In this document: piece after piece, positions 34,166 to 45,134 of the stretch | Position numbering within the stretch: position 1 is the first letter of the stretch | How the letters are laid out: every line of letters starts with the position of its first letter | Assembly (NCBI RefSeq): GCF_037176765.1 | Contig: NC_090022.1 | Span: 76,757,209-76,821,208, forward strand | Length of the DNA stretch: 64,000 bases | Reading direction: 5' to 3' | Origin: Anolis sagrei | Taxonomy: Eukaryota; Chordata; Lepidosauria; Squamata; Anolidae | Translations under genes and position numbers: made by a program | The notes under the pieces: model-generated | Seen by the model: only the letters and a program-made list of their open reading frames with translations | Told to the model about the DNA's origin: nothing | Database searches by the model: none

Positions 34166-34643
34166 TAAAATTCGTGCAAAATCCTCAAAACTCTGGGTGG
34201 AGTCTGAGAGGAGGAAAGGCCCCTCCTTCACCCACCCACAAGAGCAGCACACGTAGGAGGTCAACTCAGTTGGCATAAATGGCATTTTGGGGGAGGTGGG
34301 GTGGGATCCAAAAAAACCCGATGGGCAGAAGTCAGAGGAAGAGGGGGGGCTGCAGGGGAGCTACCAACAAAGAGGGGACCAGGCAGATTTACACATTTCC
34401 TATTTGACAACATTAGAAAAAAGAGAGAAAGAGAAAGAGAAAGAGAAGAGCGCACGCTGGAAAAAAGTTACCCCAGGGTACCATGGAGTATATCCTATCT
34501 GGCTGGGGTACAATCTGAGGCCTTGGACCGCAGGGCTACAATACGGAGCAAGCAGGCACCAGGCCTTCACTGCAGTTGCTCCAGGCTTGCAGACGCTGGG
34601 CTTGCTGGGTGCAGGATACAGGAGTTGGACGCAGGAGCTGGCC

Positions 34644-34714
34644 TTAAACGCTGCCCCCAAAGCTCTCCTCATCGTCTGGCACTGGGTCAGCATCCCAACA
34701 GGTAATATCGATCT
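34644..34714 (-). CDS. DBN1: DBN1 last coding exon
   Basis: 71 coding nt from acceptor TTACCTTCAG to a TAA stop at 34644-34646. Encodes [20 protein letters not shown] then GSV (first Glu split across the junction), close to human [23 protein letters not shown], with a changed extreme C-terminus. Confidence 0.95.
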
Positions 34715-37700
34715 CTGAAGGTAAAACCAAATGAATTAGCAATGAGAGATTATCTATTTGTTTGAGTGGACCAGCCTTCTAAAGCAAACTTTGGAAAATG
34801 TATTGTCGAAGGCTTTCATAGCTAGAATCACTAGATTATTATGGGTTTTTTTGGGCTGTATGGCCATGTTCTACAAGCATTCTCTCCTGACATTTCACCT
34901 GCATCTATGGCAGGCATCCTCAGAGGTTGTGAGGCCTCACAACCTTTGAGGATGCCTGCCATAGATGCAGGGCAAACATCAGGAGAGAATGCTTCTGGAA
35001 CATGGCCATACAGCCCGAAATCCCCACAACAACCCAGACTTTAGGAAAATCCCTAGCCTTGAACCACAGCTTCCATCTGTTGTCCAAAAAAGCAACTCTG
35101 CCATGCAGTGACCCAAGATAGGAAGTCCTAAATGTTTCCAGGAATGATTAGAAGAGGCGGACGTCCATTGCAGTGACTCTTACCTGGGGGCTTATTGTAG
35201 AACAGCGGAGGAGGAGCTTTAGCAGATGGTTCTTCTGATTGATTGAAATCCTCGTCTTGTGACTGGCTGAAATAACCTTCACTCGTCTGGAAGAGAAAGC
35301 CAAACTATTGTACCAGTGCTGTGCTTTGGCAGATGTTCACATCCTTGAATTCCCAATCAATTGTTCTAGAGTTAATGAGCAGCTTTGGTTTTGTTCTCCC
35401 AGTCATAAACACCAATGGAGAGGAGCACAGAACTGGCCAGGTAAAAATAGGTGGTTAAAACAGGAAAATCCATGTAGATTGCACAGGAAATGCCAACTGA
35501 GGATAGAATACTGATAGTTGGCAGACACTTTAAATTGCCCAGCACAGCAAACTGCTCCAACTTGCTGTTTGCTACATCCAGGACTCATGGTTTTGCTGCA
35601 AATTTTTTCCCTGAAAGGCCAGTTTATTTTTGTAATGAGGTGGGAAAGGGAAGGGGTGGGAAAGGAACAAGGCAGGGAGTGTACTCATGATAACTCTCCC
35701 AGGTTTCCAGGTAAATTGTTTTCCCAAAGCCATCTGAAATGGAAGAAGGGGGGGGGGGCTTGGGAGTTCTTGATACACCTCTGCAATAAACACATGCCTC
35801 ACAATCATTATCCTAAATGCCCAGGATGCCCGTTTAAAAAGACAGGAGAAGGGAAATTGGAAATGCCACATACCCTAAAATCACACTCCATCTGGCTGTC
35901 TTAATTCCTGCACCCACCCACACAATTTAAAAATAAAAAAGCAAAAGCCAGCTATTTAATGGTGGCTGCTTGTTGCTGAATCTTTCAGTGTTTGCTAATC
36001 CCATCCCCCTCTCTGCAATCAAATCAGAAAACTCAAGCTGAGTTTCATGAGGAAAGTAAAGAAGAAGCAGGGTTGCCTGATGGCATCAGGGATGGGGCTG
36101 GGATTTCCTTTACTACCCAACTCTTACCATGACATCAGCCCTGTCCCAGGAGATCCCACATGGGGCAGTGACTGAGTGTTAGACTAAGACCCCATCGACA
36201 CTGCCATATACAATCCAGATTATCTGTTTTGAACTGGATTATATGGCTGTATAGACTAATATAATCCAGTTCAAAGCAGATAATCTGGATTTTACATGGC
36301 TTTATAGATGGGCCCAAAGACTCTGGAAAAGAGGTTGCAAATCCCTGTTCAGCCATGAAACTCACAGGGTGACCATAGCCAAATCACACTCTCTCAGCCT
36401 CAGAAGAAGGCTCTGAACAAATTTGCCAAGGAAACCCTGCAATGAGTTTGCATTAGGGTTGCTGTAAGTCAGAAACAAAGGCAGACAACAGCAACAGCCC
36501 TATCCCTTATCTCACTTGGCAACCCTAGGAAGAAACCTGATCAGGACCCATCTGAACATCCAGTGGTATATTCCTCCCAACCATTCTCTTTATCCTGGAC
36601 CAGAACTTAGAAAAAATCTTTTACAGACTTCAGTTCCCAGTGACTGTGGCCATGCTGTCTGGGGGTTTCTGGCAGCTGTAGCCCAAAAGTAACCTTTCCA
36701 AGCTCTGGTTCAAAAATGCTTGCCTGCACAGTCATCAAGGCTAAGGGGCATGAAGAACAGAAAGGGAGAGGGCGGCAGTAGACTCTCTTTGGAGGCCTTT
36801 AAACAGAGGTTGGATGCTCACTTCTCAAGAGTACTCTAGCTGTAGGTTCCTGCACTGGCAGAGAGTTGAAATAGATGGCCCTTAAGGCCAAATTCTCTGA
36901 TTCTAGAAGAGCCAACATGGACAGACATGTTAGCTAGCAGCTGAACTGATAGGAAACAAGGTTGCTTCAAGCATATCAGAACATACCGGAAATGGAACTT
37001 GCTTCCTGGGGTATATGGTGGCAATTTGGGGGTGGGATATGTGTGTTGCTACGTTTTCCCCAAACAAATAGCTGTTCCTGTGGTATATTACTCATGCCTG
37101 ACCACAAAGTGTACAGAAATATGAAAGGAAGGCTTTAAAAATGAAACAGAGGGCACCTAATTTGCACAAGTGGTCTATGACTATAGGGTTGTATGTATGG
37201 TAAAACACCATTCCTGTTATTTCATTTTGGTTTTAGAAGAGGAGGAGAGAAGAGATTAGTTTTCACAGCTCCAGGGGCTAGGACATAAGGAAGGAGCAGT
37301 TGGTGAATATGTTCCCTGACAAACAAGGCATGCTAGCCCAATTTCTGCTTCTGTAATGCTAGGCACTGTATCCTGGACTCACCCCAGCTTGGGCCCCCTT
37401 CTCACCTGCGTGCCTTCCTTTTGGGCTGTCTCCCCATTGGTGAGCAGCTGGGTTTCTTGGTGGGTCCCAGAGGCTTCCTGAAGGGCATGCTGATAGCTGA
37501 GGGTCATCTGATGAAGTCCCTCAATTGCCACGATGCTCGCTGGCTCCTCATCCTGCTCTGCATCGCAAAAAGTGGCTGGGGGCTCAGGCAGGTCATTGAA
37601 GTTGAGCAGGTTGTCTTCAGGGAGGCCTGCAGATGAGGGGGGCTCCGGTGCGCCCAGAGGGACATCCACCTCCACCAGCATGGGGGCAGGCACAGGGGGC

Positions 37701-40700
37701 CCATCTTGAAGGTCCCATGGGGCTGGGGTGGGGGGCCCACCTTGCTGGAGCTCCCAGGCATCTGGAGGGGTGGGCTCCACAGCCGAGCTGTCATTTTGCC
37801 ACAGGTCAAGGATATTCTCTGATGGGGGAGCAGGTGGCTGCGAAAACCCAAAGGACTCTCCGAGATCCAGGGCACCTTCACTCTGCAGAGGTAGTGGGGC
37901 AGCTGGGAAGAGGGGGTCCTCTTTGGGCTCTGGGAACACCAGGTCTTCAGTGGGGCCAGTCTCATCTGGCTGTGGCTTCGTCCAATCCTCCCCCTGCCAG
38001 GCTGACACCGCTGGGAGCTCTTCTGCTTTCTCTACTGGCTGCTCCACACTGGGGGGGACCCAGTTCACAGGAGGGGCTGCCGCTGCCTCCTCACTGCTTG
38101 GGCTGGAGGAGTCTGAAACAGGCAGGAAGGAAAGAGGCAGCATTGAGTGGACAAGGGTGCATGGAGAGAAGGGCCAGGCAGTTTGTGCATCCGACTGAGG
38201 CCTCTGGGGACACAGATGCAGAACAGCCCTTCAAATTCCCCTCCCAAAAATGCCGGGAGAGAAGGGCACTTACCTTTCAATGCCCCCTGCTGCGTTACCT
38301 CATCGAGGGCACGCTCAATCTGCTCTCCAACAGGCGTTGAGGCTGTACTGGAGTCACAAGGGCTACTGCCAGATACCTTTCTGTGTGTTTCCGTCTGGCT
38401 GCCTGTGAATGAGCCATACAGGCACTCAAGAGGGAGCTGGCAGGCCAAGTGTCAACAGACTCCAAAGCCACAGGGCCTGCCAACTGTACAGAAAACTGAT
38501 TTGACAGCTTCACTTGGAAAGCAAGAGATTAATATTCGTCTTACCAGATCATTAAAATAACCCCCATTGTCTATCAGCATACCTCATCCTTGCCTCAGCA
38601 GCCCCCTCTTGAAAACTACTACAAAGGCTACTTCTCTTATCGTACATCAACCAACATGCTGAAATTGAAGCAGTGAGGAGAAAAGGCTCCCTTGGTTTTT
38701 TATGTTTTTAGGGTGCATGTATATAGACACAGCTCTGGTACTGTTTAGTCCACTAGAGACTGACAGACCAAGAAGGGAAATCTCCTGTCTCAAATGACAC
38801 TTTCAATTGAGTTGGGCTGCCAACACCTCTCAATGTAATTTGAAAACAGTTTTATGTGCCATTACCACAAACCTCTGTGAGAGAATCTGTTTCTTGCTCA
38901 ACATCCTGCTAAGGAGGGAGGCAGAAGGAGTGTGGTAGAAAAGAGCTGGGTGGCAGGAGATGTGAGTGAGAATTGGAACGGGGTCAACCACTTTGGGCTT
39001 TGGCTTCACCCACACTCACTGTGTGCCCCCTTCAGAAAGATTTCTCCAAAGGGAACTTCTATCCTCAACACTGAAAAGGTATCGTATGGGTTAAGTATTG
39101 TACTACATCCCTTTGAACAATAACAGGATATATCCACTCCTCCTCCTTTTACTACCTTTGAAAGCACTACCTGCAGAAAATGTTGACATAGGGTGCAGTG
39201 CTCATTTCTGACCCAGACCCACACTATCCCATGCCCATAGTTTGCAGTTCTTCCTAAACCCTGATGCCCCTTCCACCAAAATCTAAGGGTTCTACCACGC
39301 TACATAGTTAAAGCACTGTGATTCCAGCTTAACTGCCATAGAAAACAAAACAAAACTCCTATGGAATCCTGGGATTTGCAGTTTAGAGAGGGATATTTAG
39401 AACTATTATCCAAAAGAATTGCTCTGATGCCACACCCAACTACAAATCCTAGGATGACACAGGTTGCTGCCATGGTAGTGAACATGGAATCATAGTGCTA
39501 AATCATGTAGTGTGCCCAGGTTAAGGACATTCCCTGGCCTGTCCACTGTTGGTCACCTGGTCCACCAGAAGCATGATCCTGGCAGCCTAGTGCACAGATA
39601 TTGTTTGTTTTTAGAGACTCAGATTTCCAGCTTCCCACCCATTCTCACACCTCACCCGGCTGCCTCTATCACAGTGGTCCCCAACCTGTGGGCCACAGGG
39701 TGGGTTGCAAGACCTAAAATTAGGTCCGCAGCTCTGGATTATTAAATGTAGTTTTCTGTGGGTGAGCAGATGACAACCATTGGATGGTATATGTTGTGTA
39801 TCAAAACTATAGCTGATGTGGTATATACAATCTAAGGTTGACCAATAATTGATTTGTATACCTTTTGGTACTAATGTTAGAGAGTGGTCCATAGTCAAGT
39901 GGTACCTGGTCAAGTGGTCCTTGGTCAAAAAAAAGTTGGGAACCACTACTCTAAAGCATTATGAAAAAGATACTCTAGAAGTCATAGCCAGCCTATGCCT
40001 TTCTGTGTGTTATAAACACACAAGCCTGTGGACCAGTGCTTAGCTTGCAAGGCATAGATTCTGATGTGGAGCCATTCCTGGTGCAACCCACTTTCCAAGA
40101 GTCTTTTTTATCTGGTTCATTTTGGGAAGGGGAAGGGGGCATGTGGAAAGAAAAGCCCTTTTTTATGCAAAGCCAGCCATCCTGAGGATTATAGTTGTGC
40201 AGAGGGATACTACAAGCCAGCCCATCATCATGCAGCAAGACAGAAAAATATGCATAACAGAGCAGCCAAGGCTTGGGTCTTCCTTGGTCCAGTCTGTGGG
40301 GCCAGCTTCTTGGATTGCCATTGGCTCTAATATATCCTTTGCAGAAGTGCCTGCAGGGTTAGATTGGGCAGGTGGGACATGGCCAAAAGAAAGACCTGAG
40401 GTGGGGCATGGCCCTTTAAGCAGCTGCCTCCCCAAACCATCTCCCCAAGCTCAGCCTGGGCCTGGCTACCTACATGGGAAGAAGGAGGAGAGGTTTGGTG
40501 TGCGGTGGCAAGTAATGTAAGGGAAGGGAGTCCGTGGAGGGGAGGAAGAGGAAGAGGAGGAGGAAGGCAGCCCACTGTCAGGTGTCTTTATGTAAGGACA
40601 GTGCTGACGACCTGCTGAGAGAAAGACAGACAGACGGACGGAGACAGAGAAAGCAGAAGAGAATGGTCAGTCTCCCCTCCAGCTGCCCACTCCATCACCC

Positions 40701-43700
40701 GCCCGCCCCAGTCATGCCACTGGGCACTCAGTGCCCATTTCAAGGGCTGGAGAGGCAGGGAAAGAAAGTGAGGGAAGAATGCAAGGCAGGTTCCCTAAAG
40801 AGGCAAGGAGAAGTGGAGGAGATGGCCAGTGGCCACATGGGATAATCTAGGAAGCAAGGGCAGTGCTTGGGGAATTTAAGGGTCAGGGCAGAGCACTACA
40901 GGGGGATTGGGCAGCAAAAGGAAGGCCAAGGAGTTAGAGATCATTGAGGGAAAAGTGTAGGCAAAGAAGCAGGAGGCAAAAGTGGAGGTGCTGGGAAACA
41001 AGCTCATGCCAATGCACATTCTGCAGCAATGGAAAGTCTGATCCCCCTTCCCGTCCTAAGAGGCAACTCAAACTACAGTACAGAGGACCAAAGCACAAGG
41101 GGCTCAGGACAGAAAAGCTGATGGTTCTTCCCAGGCAGCAACAATAGTGGCAGTTTAATCCTTTATAGGCCACACATTCCTGAAGATGAAACCAGAAATA
41201 GTCACAGGAGGGGAAATGCAGGAGCTCCGCAACAGTGGAGTACAGGTTGAGTCGCCCTTATCTGGAAATCTGAAATCCAAGATATTTCAAATACCAAGAC
41301 TTTTGTCTCTAGTTGCACACATTGCCCTTTGGGGAAACAAGGCTAGCCACATGTCCAGTGGCTGATTTTTTTTCTCAAGGTGCTTGATGGGCAAAAGAAA
41401 AAGGGAGGAAGAGGGGAAAGACTGCTTACATGAGGGTCCTGTACAAAGCAGATATCCCAGACGCTTCCATGCTCACCCTCTTCCCAGCCAATGGTGGCGC
41501 ACAGCGGGGCAAGCACTTTGGAAATGGCTACAAGGGTGAATGCAGAGTGACCCCACTGACTATCATCTGGATCCAGCCCAGAGAGAATGAAAAAGACTCA
41601 TGGGGCACAGGGAGAATTCCCCTCTTCTAGTAAGCATGATGACAGCTGGGGAAATGTCTGGGACCTCTATGTAAGTAGAGTCCTCTCACATTTTGCTTTA
41701 TCTTCTTTCCATCAAGGTTCCCTGAGGAAAAACTCAAGAGGGCACTGAATGTGTAACCAGACCCCTTTCCCCCCATCCTCATTCACTATGTACATGCAAA
41801 TACAGGTCTTCCAAGATAAAAAATCTGAAATCTGAAAAACACCTGGTCTCAAAATTAAGTCAATCTAAATCTGTACTCTCTGGGGCTGCCCCCAGAGAGT
41901 ACCCTGGGGGCAGCCCCAATGCCCCCTTCTCCTGACTGTTTGTAGAATCTACTGCAAGGGGATGGGTAAGTTTCCTCCACGGCTGCCTTTGTCCTTCCCT
42001 TCCTTTCAGAGAGGGTCACAGAGCCATTTGACAATCAGGATTTTAACTCATGCAGTATATATCTAGGCCTTATTTAACCACAGCTAATTTCTACTATCCT
42101 TTTTGTGTATTGATATACATGCAAAAATATGCACCCATCCACACGCACCACACACACACATATCCCAAGATGACTCAGGTCAGCTCTAGCAGAAACATTT
42201 CCCCAGCAGCACTATCCACTTGTACAAGTTGACTTGCTATTAAGATATTTCCTTACCAAGCCTGGCCTAAGCAACTAGGGTTTTCCCTACCAACCCACAT
42301 CCCAGTCCACATACTGGGATGTTAATAGAGATCAAAAGATGGCTACTTGGTCTGTAGTCATCATGGAAAACATTCCACTTAGAAAGCCAAATAGCCCCAG
42401 GCATTGTGAAGCAAGGGTTGAAAGTGACAGGATCCCCAACCTGGTTATGTGATGAGCAGAACATTTTCCCAGTCAATACTAAATAATAGCATGGTCTTCT
42501 ACTATCACCTTAAATTCTAAAATGATGTGTCCCATTACTGTATGTTGTTATTAGATTGTTGTTACAATTACTTTTATAGAGTTAAGAATATGTGTCTAGG
42601 ATTGCTTCCCCCATCTGTCTCTCAATCCTTTACCAGTCATGTGTGTGTTTCAGTTTTAGGCTTAAGGGTAAAGACTGTCCATTGCTCTCCTTAAACTGTA
42701 TTGGAGACTTTTTAAAAAATTAAGGATGGTTAAGGCAAATGTTTCCCCTGACATTAAGTCTAGTCATGTCTGATTCTGGGGGGTGGTGCTCATCTCCATT
42801 TCTAAGCCGGAGAGCGTTGTCCATAGACACATCCTAGGTCATGTGGCTGGCATGACTGCATGGAGTGCTGTTACCTTCCCGCCAAAGTGGTACCTATTGA
42901 TCTATTCACATTTGCATGTTTTCAAACTGCTAGGTTGGCAGAAGCTGGGGATGACAGTAGGAGCTCACCCCACTCCCCTTTCGGTCAGCAAGTTCAGCAG
43001 CTCAGCAGTTTAATCCACTGTGCCACCAAGGGGCCTAAGGGTGGTTAACAAACCATTAAAATAAATAATAGATACTAAAGAAGAAATAAAGATGGAAATC
43101 TTTCTCATCTCTACTTTATTGACTTTGATTTGGAGTTCAGGAATCCAACCCATTTTCAACAGTAGTAGCACCTCACATTCCAGAAGGGAAGAAATGTAAT
43201 CATTGTCAAAGAGAAAGCCAGGACAATCTGTCCTATACATATCTCACTCAGAACTTAAACATTTTCACAGGTAGTTACTAAATTTAAACATGTGAGTAGA
43301 ACTTCTGTCATGCATCAGAACTGACAAAAGTATTGCTACCTTTGGACATTCACTGATACTAATTTCCAAAACCAACCCATCAATAATCAAAACAGTCTAA
43401 TGGAATCTTCTTGCACAGACACATCCTGTGGCAATGAGTTTTAAATTTTGGTGAATGCTAAATAAAAAGACTCATTTTGCTGTTGCTTGTTAGGCAGTTG
43501 CCCCCTTGTGAATTTCACTTTATACTCATAAGACACAACAGTAGAAAGTTCCATCTTATTTGCCCCATTCGGTCTCTTGACTTTAGTTGCCTCATATTAT
43601 CCCCATTTGTTCTGTCTATTGTTATCTTAGGCCCCCTCCACACAGCTGTATAAAATCCCACATTATCTGCTTTGAATTGGGTTGTATGGCAGTGTGGATT

Positions 43701-45103
43701 CAGATAACCCAGTTGAAAGCAGATATTATGGATTATCTGCCTTGATATTCTGGGTTATATGGCTGTGTGGAAGGGCCCTTAATAGCAAAGTTTCCCAAAA
43801 AATCTAGTCATTCTCAATAGCATGCCCGTGCAACCTGCTCTCCATCTTAATTTTTAATTCTATTTTGGTTTAGCATTACATTATGCTTTTAATTGTCTCT
43901 CAATTTTACAACATTCTGTGCTGTTATGTCTGTACCTTATATCGTCAAATTTGTTGCAAGCACCTTGAGTCCCAGTTTTGGAAGGTGGACGAGATATAAG
44001 CCACATAACTCAATACAGCACAACCCCCATATCCATTGGGAATACGTTAAAACACCCCCTGTGAATACCTGAATCTGTTGGAGTTCAGCCTGTGATTGTG
44101 TCTAATTATCAGGGCACTCTGCATGTTGGGAATGACAATGCTGTTTCTAATGATGAGGGTGCTTTAGATGTGAAAATGACAATGGGATTCCTGTTCAAAG
44201 TGTCTTTGCTGATGAGAATGTTCCTGAAGTGTTTAGGGATGATAAGATGGTCTCTGGAAGAGGGCCTGAATTGCTACCAGAGATTTCCCAGGGCTTTGAG
44301 CTTGAGAAAAGTTCGGCACCTGGCCCAGCTGCATAAATTAATGAGCCAGAAGACAGAAGGCATGTTTTCAGACAGGACAGAATAGCACAACAATCTCTCA
44401 GGTGCTTTGTCAGGTAGAGAGAGAAATAGATAACAGAGTCAATGCTAAGGAGAAACTAGTTTCTGGCAGGAATTTAGAGTAGATTAGGGGATAAAAGTGC
44501 CACATACAGAATCTGTGGTCAGACGAAGCAATGTTGGAACTGGATCAAAATGTAGTGGTGAACCTTGCAGTCTTGCCTTGGATAGATTCAAGTTATACTT
44601 TGTTTGGTTTCATGTTTCAAGAGTGGAGTTTTACCTTGGAAATCTGTGTGGGTTTTTCATGGACTTTGAAGGATTTGTTTCCTGGATTATTTGTTCCTTC
44701 TTATCTTTCTACCTACTTGGATTTACCTATTTCTTTGGAGTGTTTTTACTGCGAATGCTTTTTAAATTATCTTCAATAAACTGCTTGCATTTTTACTCAG
44801 CTGTGTGGTGTTTTTAAGTCAGAGGGCTTCTTCCTGGCCTGGAGTGCAACAGAATCTGTAGGTAATGGATTTTTATTATATTTTTGCTGTATCGGGGTCA
44901 AAACCACACCATAAAATTTCACTAAAGGACTTAGATCAGTGGTTCCCAACCAGTGGCCTGTGGGCCATCAGTAGCCCCCAAGACAAAAAAAAATAGTCCA
45001 TAAAACATGTTTTTAAAGTTTTATGGCAAATAGAGGAGGAGGAAGGGGAAGAAGGAGAAGAGCAGAAAGGCAAATGCACCCAAATCTCTGTCGGCAGTGA
45101 GAT

Positions 45104-45134
<31 letters not shown>

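Larger units (their letters stand above)
33730..34643 (-). other. DBN1: DBN1 3' untranslated region (extent inferred)
   Basis: Non-coding sequence from the DBN1 stop down to candidate minus-strand polyadenylation signals. It holds purine-rich stretches (34415-34455 on the + strand) and no recognised repeat. Long open frames in either direction have no family resemblance. Confidence 0.6.
35287..37405. other. DBN1: DBN1 intron before the penultimate exon
   Basis: 2119-bp intron. It holds a type C SINE split by a P2 MITE (36165-36500) and a CR1-like end at about 36775-36905. The rest is unrecognised. Confidence 0.7.
38403..40473. other. DBN1: DBN1 intron between drebrin A exon and next exon
   Basis: 2071-bp intron. 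It contains a MITE-like palindrome (about 39296-39515) and a hAT element (39672-39948). The rest is unrecognised. Confidence 0.75.
40612..44010. other. DBN1: DBN1 intron upstream of the drebrin A exon, right part in transcript sense
   Basis: Part of a 6346-bp intron. A Tigger-like fragment may lie at 41231-41300 (TACAGGTTGAGTCGCCCTTA). A Sauria-type SINE is at 42722-43035, a P2 MITE at 43630-43778 and an L2-like tail at 43830-44010. The sequence next to the alternative exon (40620-41160) is purine-rich on the + strand. Confidence 0.6.

Noticed and set aside
37633-38340. Plus-strand open frame of 235 codons
   Set aside because: It is antisense to the DBN1 tail exon. The minus strand matches drebrin and keeps splice phase; the plus-strand product matches nothing.
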